From positions 248,001 to 312,000 of the forward strand of contig JBBRNX010000001.1 in the NCBI GenBank assembly GCA_038230035.1: a DNA stretch of 64,000 bases. Reading direction: 5' to 3'. The notes under the pieces were generated by a model that saw nothing but the letters and a program-made list of their open reading frames with translations, did no database searches and was not told the DNA's origin. This DNA is from Gaiella sp038230035 (GTDB lineage Bacteria; Actinomycetota; Thermoleophilia; Gaiellales; Gaiellaceae). This document shows, piece by piece, positions 35,361 to 44,342 of this stretch (its first letter is position 1; each line of letters starts with the position of its first letter). A program made the position numbers and the translations under genes.

Positions 35361-36446
35361 GTGTCGTTGAGCGTGCCTGTCGTCTCGAGCGAGGCCCATC
35401 GGCGTCACGAGCCGGACGGGGAGATCTGGGTCGGTGTCCGAATGCCGGGGACCGAGGTCGCTGAGCGGGCGGAGGCGATCCGCGATGCCCTCGCCGCCGG
35501 GGGCGCAACCTTCGCTGAGGCCGTCCCGCACGACGACTCGGCGGTGCTGGCCGTCCACAGCCCCGACCTTGTCGACTTCCTCGCCGGCGCTTGGGCAGCC
35601 TGGGAGGCGGCTGGACTTCCGGAAGATCCAGGCCAGAATCGCGTCGTCCCCTACATCTTCCCGGCCGATGGACTCGTTCCCGACGGCGTGTCGCCGCTCG
35701 AACCGGCGGCTGTGTGGGCGAGGACAGGATTCTTCTGCTTCGACACGATGACGCTGATCGGGCCCGGGACGTGGGGAGCCGCTCGCGCGGCTGCGGACGT
35801 CGCATTGACAGCGGCCGACCTCGTTCTTGCGGGGACAGTCCGGAGTGCGTATGCCTGCTGCCGTCCGCCTGGGCACCATGCCACCCGGTCGCTCTACGGC
35901 GGCTCGTGCTACCTCAACAACGCTGCGATCGCCGCGCAGCACCTGCGCGATCGCGGAGTCGAGCGGGTGGCGCTGATCGACATCGACGCCCACCACGGGA
36001 ACGGGGCACAGTCGATCTTCTGGGAGCGTGACGATGTGTTCACGGCGTCGGTGCACGTGGATCCGGCAACCGGCTGGTTTCCGCACTTTCTCGGGCTCGC
36101 TCGTGAACGTGGCACAGGAGACGGTGAGGGTGCCAACCTGAACCTGCCGCTGCCGCCAGGCACTGGCGATGAGCTCTGGCTCGAGGCCGTCTACGAGGCG
36201 GCGCGCGCCGCGCACAACCGCGGCGCCGAGGCGCTCGTGATTGCGCTCGGGGTCGACGCGGCGGCGACCGACCCGGAGAGCCCGCTGCAGGTCACGGGCC
36301 ACGGCTACCGCGAAGCGGGACGCATTCTCGGCGCGTATGGCCTGGCAACGGTCGTCGTGCAGGAGGGCGGCTACGATCTCGCGGCGATCGGCGGGCTCGT
36401 GCTCGCAGCACTCGAGGGTTTGGAGGAGGGCCTGGCCCATGCCTGA
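35361..36446 (+). CDS. Histone deacetylase-family / acetylpolyamine amidohydrolase-like protein
   Basis: A 361-residue zinc deacetylase of the arginase-deacetylase fold. The active site is complete: RPPGHHAT with the His-His charge relay, DIDAHHGNG from residue 207 with the Zn ligands, and the second Zn Asp in ALGVDAAATDP. The sequence SVHVDPATGWFPHFLG and NLNLPLPPGTGD is closest to bacterial acetylpolyamine amidohydrolases, which remove acetyl groups from spermidine or putrescine derivatives. A lysine-deacetylase role cannot be excluded. The GTG start is leaderless in appearance. Its end overlaps the S9 peptidase start by 8 bp. Confidence 0.87.
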   Translation: MSLSVPVVSSEAHRRHEPDGEIWVGVRMPGTEVAERAEAIRDALAAGGATFAEAVPHDDSAVLAVHSPDLVDFLAGAWAAWEAAGLPEDPGQNRVVPYIFPADGLVPDGVSPLEPAAVWARTGFFCFDTMTLIGPGTWGAARAAADVALTAADLVLAGTVRSAYACCRPPGHHATRSLYGGSCYLNNAAIAAQHLRDRGVERVALIDIDAHHGNGAQSIFWERDDVFTASVHVDPATGWFPHFLGLARERGTGDGEGANLNLPLPPGTGDELWLEAVYEAARAAHNRGAEALVIALGVDAAATDPESPLQVTGHGYREAGRILGAYGLATVVVQEGGYDLAAIGGLVLAALEGLEEGLAHA

Positions 36447-38289
36447 GCCGTTGCGGTTGTGGATCGGCAAGGAGGAGTACGGCGGCGTGCCGACACCTCG
36501 GCGTCGTGGCGACCCGAACCCACCGCACTGGCGGCTCGACGCAATCGCGGCGACGGAGCGGCCACGGTCGATCTCGCTTGCCGCTGACCGCCGAAGCCTG
36601 GCGTTCATCCAGGATCGCGACACCTCTGACGTCTGGCTTCTGGACCTCGAGGGCGGTGCGCCGCGCCGGCTGACGACCGGCCGCGACCCGATGCCGTACT
36701 GGGAGGACACCACGCCTATGATCTCGCCCGACGGCAAGTCAGTTGCATTCGCCGATCAGGGGTGGGTCTGGCTCGTCCCGACTGCAGGAGGCCCGCCGCG
36801 CAAGCTCGTCGAAGCAGGATCGCCCGTTTGGCTCGACGCCGGGAGATTGCTCGTCGGCGTCGAGCGCGACGACTGCTCGAAGCTCGCGATCGTCTCCGCC
36901 GACGACGCCTGGCCGCAGCCGTTGGTTCGGTCTCCGGGAGGACTCGACGAGCGCGGCGACGAGGGAGCGGCTGCGGTTTCCCCTGACGGCAGCCATGTGG
37001 CGTACTCGTTCCACCCCCGTGCCGACCTCAACCGCACCGAGATCCGCTTGGTCGACGTGGAGACCGGCACCGTGCGTGCGCTCACCGGCGCTCCGGCTAC
37101 GCATGATCGCGAGCCCGTCTGGTCGCCCGATGGGCGAGAGGTCGCGTTTGTCGCCCAGCGCGGCGAGTGGTACGAGCTCCGCACGATCGACGTCGAGAGC
37201 GGTGCCGAGCAGGCGCTCGCTGCCGCCGACGCCGACTTCTCGGAGCCGAGCTGGCATCCGGACGGTACGCGGCTCGTCGCGGTCCGTTCGGCGCGCTTCA
37301 CCCACGACGTCGCCACTGTGGCGGCGGACACCGGCGAGGTGACGGTCGTCGCGACGGGCGGCTTGTACGGAACTCCGCTCTGGACTGCTTCTGGAGCGAT
37401 TGTCGCCACCTACGACGACCATGCGACAGCGCCCGAGCTGCGACTCCTCCAGGAGGACCGCGGCCGGCGAGAGATCCTCGCGCCGGCGTCGCAAGCCGTT
37501 CGCGCCGCGCCGCACATCCGGCCGGAGGAGGTTTCCTTCCGCTCCGCGGACGGTTTCGAGATCGAGGCACTGCTGTTCCGTCCGTCCGTCAGCACGCGTG
37601 TGGCACCGGCGGTCGTGTATCCCCATGGCGGCCCAACCGACCTCTACGGCGACGACTGGGATGGGCATGCGCAGTACTTCGTCGACAAGGGCTACGCCTG
37701 GCTGGCGCTGAACTTCCGCGGCTCGACCGGTCGCGGCAAGACCTTCGAACGGGCGAACTTCGGCGACTGGGGCGGCGGTGACATGCGCGACTGCCTCGCC
37801 GCGGCCGACTTTCTGCGCACGGTGGACTGGATCGACGGTAACCGGCTCGGAATCTTCGGCGCGAGCTACGGCTCCTACATGTCGCTCTGCGCCGCCGTTG
37901 AGGATGCCGGCGAGCGCTTCCGCTGCGCGGTGTGCAAGTACGGCGACTGCAACCTCATGACGACGTGGACGCAGGGCGATCGTGACGGCGTCCTCTTTAC
38001 CGGCGAGAACATGCTCGGTCACCCGTCCGAGAACCGCGACGTCTGGCTACGCGGCTCCCCTATCCACCGGCTCGAACGGCTTGCGGTTCCACTCCTGATC
38101 GCGCACGGCGAACTCGACGCCCGCGTCCACCCGAAGCAGTCCGAGGAGCTCGTCGCGGAGCTCAAGCGGCTCGGCAAGACCTTCGAGTATGTGACCTACC
38201 CGACCGAGGCGCACGGCTTCCTCCGCACCGGGCCGCAGCTCGACTTCTACAGGCGCCTCGAGCGCTTCCTCGACTGGTACCTGCTCTAA
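36439..38289 (+). CDS. S9 family (prolyl oligopeptidase-like) peptidase
   Basis: A 616-residue serine peptidase. The first 350 residues form a WD40/TolB-type beta-propeller with repeats such as PxWSPDGREVAFV. The C-terminal alpha/beta-hydrolase has the catalytic triad Ser476 (GASYGSYM), Asp560 (HGELDARVH) and His592 (EAHGF), typical of acylaminoacyl- and dipeptidyl-peptidases. It has no signal peptide, so it is cytoplasmic. It acts on short oligopeptides that fit through the propeller. The ATG at 36439 lies in the end of the deacetylase gene, so the two are coupled. The dipeptide ABC transporter operon starts 87 bp later. Confidence 0.9.
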   Translation: MPEPLRLWIGKEEYGGVPTPRRRGDPNPPHWRLDAIAATERPRSISLAADRRSLAFIQDRDTSDVWLLDLEGGAPRRLTTGRDPMPYWEDTTPMISPDGKSVAFADQGWVWLVPTAGGPPRKLVEAGSPVWLDAGRLLVGVERDDCSKLAIVSADDAWPQPLVRSPGGLDERGDEGAAAVSPDGSHVAYSFHPRADLNRTEIRLVDVETGTVRALTGAPATHDREPVWSPDGREVAFVAQRGEWYELRTIDVESGAEQALAAADADFSEPSWHPDGTRLVAVRSARFTHDVATVAADTGEVTVVATGGLYGTPLWTASGAIVATYDDHATAPELRLLQEDRGRREILAPASQAVRAAPHIRPEEVSFRSADGFEIEALLFRPSVSTRVAPAVVYPHGGPTDLYGDDWDGHAQYFVDKGYAWLALNFRGSTGRGKTFERANFGDWGGGDMRDCLAAADFLRTVDWIDGNRLGIFGASYGSYMSLCAAVEDAGERFRCAVCKYGDCNLMTTWTQGDRDGVLFTGENMLGHPSENRDVWLRGSPIHRLERLAVPLLIAHGELDARVHPKQSEELVAELKRLGKTFEYVTYPTEAHGFLRTGPQLDFYRRLERFLDWYLL

Positions 38290-38306
38290 CCAACCTGCCG
38301 ATTCGA

Positions 38307-38324
38307 CGTCGATTTGACTCGACG
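38307..38324 (+). terminator. Weak hairpin after the S9 peptidase gene
   Basis: Inverted repeat CGTCGA / TCGACG with a 6-nt loop, 17 bp after the peptidase stop and about 50 bp before the transporter operon. The stem is short and has no U-tract, so it is only a candidate terminator. Confidence 0.3.
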
Positions 38325-38376
38325 GTCAGTTCGTAGCCATGATCGCAAGACCTGTGACGCGACGAAGGGGGTTCTG

Positions 38377-40197
38377 GTGAGCGGCAGACGGAGGATCGTG
38401 ACGGCGGCACTGTGCGGTGCGGTGGGCCTCGCCCTCCTCGCCGGAGTCGGAGCCGCGGCCCACAGGGCCAATCCCGTAACGCTTACCGTCGGCTTCGGCC
38501 AGGACGTCGACACGTTTCTCCCTGCTACCGGCGTGCTCGTGATCGACTACGAAGTCTGGAATCTCCAGTACGCGACGCTCACCGACAAGGCGGCCGGCGA
38601 CTTCAAGACGATCCCCGGCCTCGCCTCCTCCTGGAAGAGCTCGAACCACGGCCTGACGTGGACGTACACGATGCGGCCGAACCTGAAGTGGTCGGACGGC
38701 CAGCCGCTGACCTCGGCGGACGTCGCGTACACGATCAACCGGTCGCGCACCGACGGCTGGCTCAACTACACCTCGACGACCGCGAACATCAAGGCGACGG
38801 CGCCGAATCCACGGACGGTCGTTCTCCGCACGTCGGTTCCGGATCCCAAGCTGCCGACGATGGACGTCTACGTCGTCCCGAAGCACGTCTACGAGAAGAT
38901 CTCGAAGAAGAGCTTCACCAAGTATCCGGCGCAGGACGGTGTCGGGTCGGGCCCGTTCACGCTCGACAAGTACGTCAAGGGCCAGTACATCCGGATGAAA
39001 GCCAACCCGAACTACTGGCACGGCAAGCCGGCCGTCGACCAGGTCGTCTTCAGGCTGTTCACGAACGAGGACGCGAAGGTCTTCGCGCTCAAGAAGGGCG
39101 AGATCGACGCGGCTCAGGACATTCCCGCATCGGCGTTTGCCGACCTCGGGAAGGTGAAGGGCATCGTCACGATCCAGGGCCAGCAGGGCGGCTTCGACGA
39201 GCTCGCGCTGAACAGCTATGCCGGCAAGCCGCCGCGTGACACGACGAAGTTCGGCGCACCCAATCCTGCGCTCAAGGACCTTCGCTTCCGGCAGGCGATC
39301 GCCTACTCGATCAACAAGGCGGCGATCGTCGCCCGTGCCTACAACGGCATCGGCACACCGGCCGATGCGCTGAGCCCGGCGGCGAACCCCGAGTGGACAC
39401 CGAAGATCCCCGCCTCGCAGCGGTACGACTTCGATCTCGGCAAGGCGAAGAAGCTCCTCGACGCGGCCGGCTACAAGGACACCGACGGCAACGGCATCCG
39501 GAACCTGCCTGGCGGTGGCAAGGACATCGTCCTTCGCTACCGCATCCGCTCGGAGTCCGGCTACTCCGCGCCGACGGCCCAGTTCATCACGAGCTGGCTC
39601 AAGGACGTGGGTATCGGAACGAAAACGGCGGTCTTCAACGACACCCAGCTCACCTCTGAGATCGGCAAGGGCGCCTACGACCTGTTCGTCTGGGGCTGGA
39701 CACCGTTCGTCGACCCCGACCCCGAGCTCTCGTACTTCAAGTGCGACCAGGTGGCGGTCGACGCGAAGGACTTCACCAACTACTACAACGACGCATCCTG
39801 GTGCGACCCCGTCTACGACAAGCTGTACGCCAAGCAGAAGGTCGAGCTGAACCACGCGAAGCGGGTCGCGATCGTGCATCAGATGCTGACGCGGATGTAC
39901 CGCAACGCCGGCTACGACATCATCGAGTACAGCCCCGACCTGCAGGCGTACCGGACAGACCGCTTCACAGGCTGGCTCCGCCAACCCGCCAACACAGGCC
40001 CCGTGATCTTCTCGAACACCTCGCCGAGCTACGCGAACCTGAAGCCGATCAAGGCGTCGAAGTCGTCGCTCGCGCCGGACGGGATCGCGGGCGGGGTTTT
40101 CTTCTTGCTCCTCGGCAGTCTCATCGCGGTTCGCCGTCGCCCGACCAGCGACGGCGATCAGCAGCCCGTTCCCGCGAGGAGAGCATCCAGAGGCTAG
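38377..40197 (+). CDS. Peptide ABC transporter substrate-binding protein with C-terminal membrane anchor
   Basis: A 606-residue family 5 solute-binding protein (DppA/OppA class). It has an N-terminal signal peptide (VSGRRRIVTAALCGAVGLALLAGVGAAA) without a lipobox Cys, and typical family features: LASSWKSSNHGLTWTYTMRPNLKWSDGQPLTSADV, GSGPFTLDKY and KDLRFRQAIAYSINKAAI. Unusually, the C-terminus carries a hydrophobic helix followed by Arg (GGVFFLLLGSLIAVRRRP), which would hold the protein in the membrane in place of a lipid anchor. The GTG at 38377 is chosen for GAAGGGGG ahead of it. It feeds the dppBCDF-like genes that follow directly. Confidence 0.9.
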   Translation: MSGRRRIVTAALCGAVGLALLAGVGAAAHRANPVTLTVGFGQDVDTFLPATGVLVIDYEVWNLQYATLTDKAAGDFKTIPGLASSWKSSNHGLTWTYTMRPNLKWSDGQPLTSADVAYTINRSRTDGWLNYTSTTANIKATAPNPRTVVLRTSVPDPKLPTMDVYVVPKHVYEKISKKSFTKYPAQDGVGSGPFTLDKYVKGQYIRMKANPNYWHGKPAVDQVVFRLFTNEDAKVFALKKGEIDAAQDIPASAFADLGKVKGIVTIQGQQGGFDELALNSYAGKPPRDTTKFGAPNPALKDLRFRQAIAYSINKAAIVARAYNGIGTPADALSPAANPEWTPKIPASQRYDFDLGKAKKLLDAAGYKDTDGNGIRNLPGGGKDIVLRYRIRSESGYSAPTAQFITSWLKDVGIGTKTAVFNDTQLTSEIGKGAYDLFVWGWTPFVDPDPELSYFKCDQVAVDAKDFTNYYNDASWCDPVYDKLYAKQKVELNHAKRVAIVHQMLTRMYRNAGYDIIEYSPDLQAYRTDRFTGWLRQPANTGPVIFSNTSPSYANLKPIKASKSSLAPDGIAGGVFFLLLGSLIAVRRRPTSDGDQQPVPARRASRG

Positions 40198-40203
40198 GCG
40201 CAG

Positions 40204-41172
40204 TTGAGCCCGCGCTTCGTCACCGGCAAGGTCTTCGGGTCGCTGGGGACGCTTGCCTTCGTCATCGTCTTCAACTTCTTCCTCTTCCGGGTGGTGGAGG
40301 GGAACCCGGTGGCGACGCTGTTCCGCGGGAGGAACCTGACCGACGCCCAGCGGCTTGCTCTCCGCCATCAGTTCGGGTTGGACGGATCGAAGCTCGACCA
40401 GTTTTGGCACTACCTAGTCCAGCTCGGTCACCTGAACCTCGGCCGGTCGTACGAGACGAACGCGACGGTCTTCTCGGAGATCGCCGCCGCCGCGTGGCCG
40501 ACGATTGCGCTGGTCGGCATCTCGACGCTGCTCTCCACGGTGATCGGCGTCGCGATGGGGATCGTGGCCGCCTGGCGACGCGGCTCAATTCGGGATCACA
40601 CGTTGACGTCGTTCACGATGACGACCTACGCGATGCCCGACTTCTGGCTCGGGATGCTGCTGCTGATCGTCTTCGCCGTGCTCCTCGGCTGGTTGCCGAT
40701 CGGCGGCATCAGCGACCCGACGTCGAACGCCACGGGCCCCGCCAAGCTGGCGGACGAAACCAAGCACCTCATCCTGCCGTGCCTCACGCTCGCAGTCGCC
40801 TACCTGGGTGAGTACGCCATCGTGATGCGTTCGTCGCTGCTCGACACGATGCGTGAGGACTACCTCGTGCTCGCGCGTGCGAAGGGGTTGCGCGATGCGC
40901 TCGTGCGCCGGCGCCACGCGGTGCCGAACGCGCTGCTGCCCGTCGTCACCTTGATCGCGATCAACTTCGGCTTCGTCCTGTCGGGGGCGATCGCGGTCGA
41001 GTCGATCTACTCGTGGCCAGGGCTCGGGCATGCGACGTATGCGGCGATCCGCGCGCCCGACCTGCCGATGCTCCAGGGGCTCTTCCTTGTCTTCAGCGCC
41101 TCGGTGATCTTCTTCAACCTCCTCGCCGACCTTGCCTACGCCTACCTCGACCCGCGGGTCCGCACCTCGTGA
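40204..41172 (+). CDS. Dipeptide/oligopeptide ABC transporter permease (DppB-like)
   Basis: A 322-residue inner-membrane permease with six helices. Near the C-terminus it has the EAA-type cytoplasmic loop (REDYLVLARAKGLRDALVRRRHAVPNALLP) that couples to the ATPases, and FGFVLSGAIAVESIYSWPGLGHATYAAI. The N-terminal segment FNFFLFRVVEGNPV and the long periplasmic loop match DppB/OppB. The TTG start at 40204 is 6 nt after the binding-protein stop. It pairs with the DppC-like gene, which it overlaps by GTGA. Confidence 0.92.
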   Translation: MSPRFVTGKVFGSLGTLAFVIVFNFFLFRVVEGNPVATLFRGRNLTDAQRLALRHQFGLDGSKLDQFWHYLVQLGHLNLGRSYETNATVFSEIAAAAWPTIALVGISTLLSTVIGVAMGIVAAWRRGSIRDHTLTSFTMTTYAMPDFWLGMLLLIVFAVLLGWLPIGGISDPTSNATGPAKLADETKHLILPCLTLAVAYLGEYAIVMRSSLLDTMREDYLVLARAKGLRDALVRRRHAVPNALLPVVTLIAINFGFVLSGAIAVESIYSWPGLGHATYAAIRAPDLPMLQGLFLVFSASVIFFNLLADLAYAYLDPRVRTS

Positions 41173-42092
41173 CTGCGCTCGCGGAAGGGCAGACGCCGAG
41201 CGCCCGGCGGATCGCCTGGAGCCGCCGACGCCGTGCGTTCGCCCGCGCCTGGCGGGACTACTGCTCGTCGGGACCCGGCCTGATCGGGCTCGTCGTCCTC
41301 GTCGTGATCGTGCTTGTGGCGCTCGCGGCGCCGCTCATCGCGAACCACGACAACCTGGATCCGTCGAAGACGCTCACGACGCCACTATGGGCGAGCCCGT
41401 CTCAGCACGGCCCGCTCGGAACCGACAACCTGGGCCGGCCGATCTGGGATCAGCTCGTATACGGCTCGAGGATCAGCCTGCTGGTCGGCCTCGCGGCGAC
41501 GATCATCGCGATGGTGATCGGCTCGGTCGTCGGGGTCGCTGCCGGCTTCTACGAGGGGTGGCCGTCCTCCGTGCTGATGCGCGTGACGGAGTGGTTCCTC
41601 GTCATTCCGTTTCTCCCGCTGGCCATTGTGCTCGCGGCTGTCCTCGGGCCGAACGTCCGCAACGTGATCATCGTGATCGGGGTCACGTCCTGGCCGGGCA
41701 CGGCGCGACTCATACGCGCGCAGGTGCTGACTGTGAAGGAACGGCTCTATGTGGAGCGCAGCCGCGCGCTCGGCGCAGGAAGCGCCCACCTCATGCTGCG
41801 GCATATCGTCCCGAACGTTTCGCCGCTGATCCTCGCGAACACGACGTTGACCGTCCCGATCGCGATCCTTTCCGAGACGACGCTTTCGTTCCTCGGCCTC
41901 GGCGACCCGTTGCGTCCGTCGTGGGGGCGCATGCTCGACGAGGCGTTCTCGAACGGCGCGATCGGCAAGAACGCGTGGTGGTACTACCTCCCGCCGGGCA
42001 TCGGGATCGTGCTGGTCGTCCTCGCCTTCACGCTGGTCGGGCACGCGCTGGAAGAGGTTCTCGACCCGCGGCTGCGGGAGAGGCGGTCATGA
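41169..42092 (+). CDS. Dipeptide/oligopeptide ABC transporter permease (DppC-like)
   Basis: A 307-residue permease with an N-terminal cytoplasmic region, a first helix at about 37-57 (GLIGLVVLVVIVLVALAAPLI) and the DppC/OppC hallmark GTDNLGRPIWDQLVYGSRISLLVG. The coupling loop ERLYVERSRALGAGSAHLMLRHIVPN and ETTLSFLGLGDPLRPSWGRMLDEA near the C-terminus are also typical. The GTG at 41169 overlaps the DppB stop, and the stop overlaps the first ATPase gene (ATGA). Confidence 0.92.
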   Translation: MTALAEGQTPSARRIAWSRRRRAFARAWRDYCSSGPGLIGLVVLVVIVLVALAAPLIANHDNLDPSKTLTTPLWASPSQHGPLGTDNLGRPIWDQLVYGSRISLLVGLAATIIAMVIGSVVGVAAGFYEGWPSSVLMRVTEWFLVIPFLPLAIVLAAVLGPNVRNVIIVIGVTSWPGTARLIRAQVLTVKERLYVERSRALGAGSAHLMLRHIVPNVSPLILANTTLTVPIAILSETTLSFLGLGDPLRPSWGRMLDEAFSNGAIGKNAWWYYLPPGIGIVLVVLAFTLVGHALEEVLDPRLRERRS

Positions 42093-43069
42093 GCGCGCCT
42101 GTACTTCTCGAGGTCCGCGATCTCCATGTGACGTACCCCTCGGGTGGCGGGGTGCCGGCGGTGCGAGGAGTCAGCTTCCGACTCGAGCGAGGAGAGACGC
42201 TCGGTGTCGCCGGCGAGTCCGGGTGCGGCAAGTCCACTCTGGCCGGTGCGTTGTTGAGGCTTCTGCCGGCCGGGACGCAGGTGAGCGGAGAGGTGCTCTT
42301 AGACGGCGAGGACGTGCTGAAGATGCGCGAGGACCGGCTCCGCGCCGTGCGCTGGACGGAGCTGGCCGTGGTCTTCCAGGGAGCGCTGCATACGCTCAAC
42401 CCCGTCAAGCGGATCGGCTGGCAGATCGAGGAGGCGATCACGACGCACGAACGAGGCGCTCCGCGCTCTGAGCTCCGTCTGCGCGTCGCCGAGCTCCTAG
42501 AAACGGTCGGGATCCCGGGGCGACGCGCGGTCGACTACCCGCACCAGCTTTCCGGTGGTCAGCGGCAGCGGGTCCTGATCGCGCTGGCTCTTGCCTGCAG
42601 TCCGCACCTGCTGATCGCTGACGAGCCGACGACCGCGCTCGACGTGATGGTTCAGGCGCAGGTCCTGCGTCTGCTCGAAGATCTCCAGCGCGACCTCGGG
42701 CTCGCGATCGTTTTCATCACGCATGATCTTTCGACCCTGGCCTCGGTCTGCCGGCGGCTGGCGGTGATGTACGCGGGGCGGATCGTCGAGGAGGGGCCGA
42801 GCGACGAGGTTTTCGCTTCCCCGAGGCATCCGTACACCGCAGCGCTCGCGGCCGCATTCCCGATCATCGGCGACCCGCGGTTCCGCATGGCCCCGTCGGG
42901 CCTGCCGGGTGACCCACCGGACCCGCGCGACCTGCCGTCCGGCTGCACGTTCCACCCCCGCTGTGCTGTCGCGCGCGAGGAGTGCGCCAGCCGAATGGTC
43001 GAGCTGTGGGCGGCCGGCGAAGGGCGCCGCGCAGCTTGCGTCCAGGTGCTCGACGAGGTTTTGGCATGA
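42089..43069 (+). CDS. Dipeptide ABC transporter ATP-binding protein (DppD-like)
   Basis: A 326-residue ATPase. Walker A is GESGCGKST near residue 42, the Q-loop lies in VVFQGALHTLNPVKRIG, the signature is LSGGQRQR, Walker B is LLIADEPTTALD and the switch His lies in FITHDL. The C-terminal oligopeptide-transporter extension carries a Cys cluster (GCTFHPRCAVAREECA) that in relatives holds an iron-sulfur centre. The start at 42089 overlaps the DppC stop. Confidence 0.93.
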   Translation: MSAPVLLEVRDLHVTYPSGGGVPAVRGVSFRLERGETLGVAGESGCGKSTLAGALLRLLPAGTQVSGEVLLDGEDVLKMREDRLRAVRWTELAVVFQGALHTLNPVKRIGWQIEEAITTHERGAPRSELRLRVAELLETVGIPGRRAVDYPHQLSGGQRQRVLIALALACSPHLLIADEPTTALDVMVQAQVLRLLEDLQRDLGLAIVFITHDLSTLASVCRRLAVMYAGRIVEEGPSDEVFASPRHPYTAALAAAFPIIGDPRFRMAPSGLPGDPPDPRDLPSGCTFHPRCAVAREECASRMVELWAAGEGRRAACVQVLDEVLA

Positions 43070-44121
43070 GCGGCGTAGGCTCGACGGAGCCGCCTGGGAG
43101 CGCAGGCGTCGGCTTGGCCGGCGCCGGAGCGGGGATGAGTGCGCCCGTACTGCTCGAGCTGCGGGGCGTCCACGTTCGCTTTCGCAGCCGCCACAAAACG
43201 GTCGCCCGTGCGGTCGACGGGGTGGACCTGGACGTCCGGCATGGCGAGGTGCTGGCACTCGTCGGCGAGTCGGGGTGCGGCAAGACGACGCTTGCCCGGA
43301 CGATCCTCGGCCTCGAGCGGCCCGTGGCGGGCGAGATTCGCTTCGAGGGCTCTCCACTCGAGTACTGCGGCGATTGGCTCCGTCGCTACCGGCGCAAGGT
43401 GCAGATGGTGTTCCAGGATCCGACTGGCGCCCTCAATCCGCGGCAGACGATCTACGAGGCGGTGGCCGAAGGGTTGCGGATCCAGAAGGTCCCAGGCAGC
43501 GAGGAGGCGCTCGTTGCGCAGGCCCTGTCGCGTGCCGGTCTGCGCCCGCCCGAGCGGTTCTTCGGCCTGTTCCCGTACGAGGTCTCAGGCGGCCAGCGTC
43601 AGCGGGTCGTGATCGCCGGCGCCATGGTGTTGGAGCCGTCGCTGCTCGTCGCCGACGAGCCCGTATCGAGCCTCGATGCGTCCGTGCGCGGGGAGATCCT
43701 GCAGCTGATGCTCGGCCTCGTCCGCGAGACGGGTATCTCGATCCTTGTCGTTACGCACGATCTCGGGCTCGCGTGGAACATCGCGAACCGGGTCGCAGTG
43801 ATGTATCTCGGTCGGATCGTCGAGCAGGGGACGACCGAGGAGCTACTCGACAACCCGAAGCATCCGTACACGCAGGCGCTGCTCTCGGTCGTGCCCGAGA
43901 AGCGCGGTCTCGAGCCGCAGATCCTGCAGGGCGAGGCGCCCGATCCGACGCGCATCCCGGCCGGCTGCCGCTTCCATCCAAGGTGCCCGCTCGTCCAGTC
44001 AGGTGAGGCGGCCAAGCTCGGGATCGAGGACCGCTGCACGACGGAGGATCTCGCGCTTCGCGCCGTCGCTTCGGCTGTAGCCGGTTCAGCGCACGTCGCT
44101 GCGTGTCACGCGGTCGGCTGA
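43066..44121 (+). CDS. Dipeptide ABC transporter ATP-binding protein (DppF-like)
   Basis: The second ATPase of the transporter, 351 residues from the coupled ATGA start. Walker A GESGCGKTT, Q-loop MVFQDPTGALNPRQTI, signature VSGGQRQR, Walker B LLVADEPVSSLD and C-terminal GCRFHPRCPLV Cys motif are all present. The first 23 residues are Gly/Ala-rich and unlike the family. An internal ATG at 43135, preceded by GGAGCGGGG, would begin MSAPVLLE, identical to the start of the DppD-like protein, and may be the true or a second start. This is the last gene of the binding protein-permease-permease-ATPase-ATPase operon. Confidence 0.92.
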   Translation: MSGVGSTEPPGSAGVGLAGAGAGMSAPVLLELRGVHVRFRSRHKTVARAVDGVDLDVRHGEVLALVGESGCGKTTLARTILGLERPVAGEIRFEGSPLEYCGDWLRRYRRKVQMVFQDPTGALNPRQTIYEAVAEGLRIQKVPGSEEALVAQALSRAGLRPPERFFGLFPYEVSGGQRQRVVIAGAMVLEPSLLVADEPVSSLDASVRGEILQLMLGLVRETGISILVVTHDLGLAWNIANRVAVMYLGRIVEQGTTEELLDNPKHPYTQALLSVVPEKRGLEPQILQGEAPDPTRIPAGCRFHPRCPLVQSGEAAKLGIEDRCTTEDLALRAVASAVAGSAHVAACHAVG

Positions 44122-44240
44122 GTCGGCTCGCGGCCCAAGAGCCCGAACGTCCAGCGGCGGAGGCGCGCGCGCCGTTCTGCCTCGCGCGCATCAGCGGCGG
44201 CGAAGCGCGCAGCCCGGAGGAGCAAGATCACGCCGTTCAC
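44106..44240 (-). CDS. Possible small Arg/Ala-rich protein
   Basis: A 44-residue reading frame (starting VNGVILLLRAARFAAADAR, ending REPTQPTA) in the 221-bp space between two convergent operons. GTG 44240 is preceded by GAGAG and, 11 nt away, by TACTCT as a possible -10. One amphipathic, positively charged helix is predicted. Its 3' end overlaps the DppF-like gene by 16 bp. No family is recognised and it may not be expressed. Apart from this the interval holds nothing obvious. Confidence 0.3.
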   Translation of the reverse strand: MNGVILLLRAARFAAADAREAERRARLRRWTFGLLGREPTQPTA

Positions 44241-44342
44241 CTCTCTCGGCGAGAGTAGCGGCTCGGGCCGTGACCTACGGAACACCCAACCATGGTGCCA
44301 AGCGCTGGCGCCGTTCCGCAAGACGCTGGTTCGGACGTGTCG

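Noticed and set aside
38326..40410. A 694-codon minus-strand frame opposite the binding-protein gene
   Set aside because: It has shadow composition (Arg/Asp/Val-rich) with no domains, while the plus-strand binding protein is clear.
42909..44006. A plus-strand 365-codon frame overlapping the DppD/DppF junction
   Set aside because: It is a frame-shifted Arg/Ala-rich shadow; both ATPases are intact in their own frames, so no frameshift is implied.
44122..44342. Terminator between the convergent dpp and S15 operons
   Set aside because: No stable inverted repeat was visible in the interval apart from the doubtful small frame.
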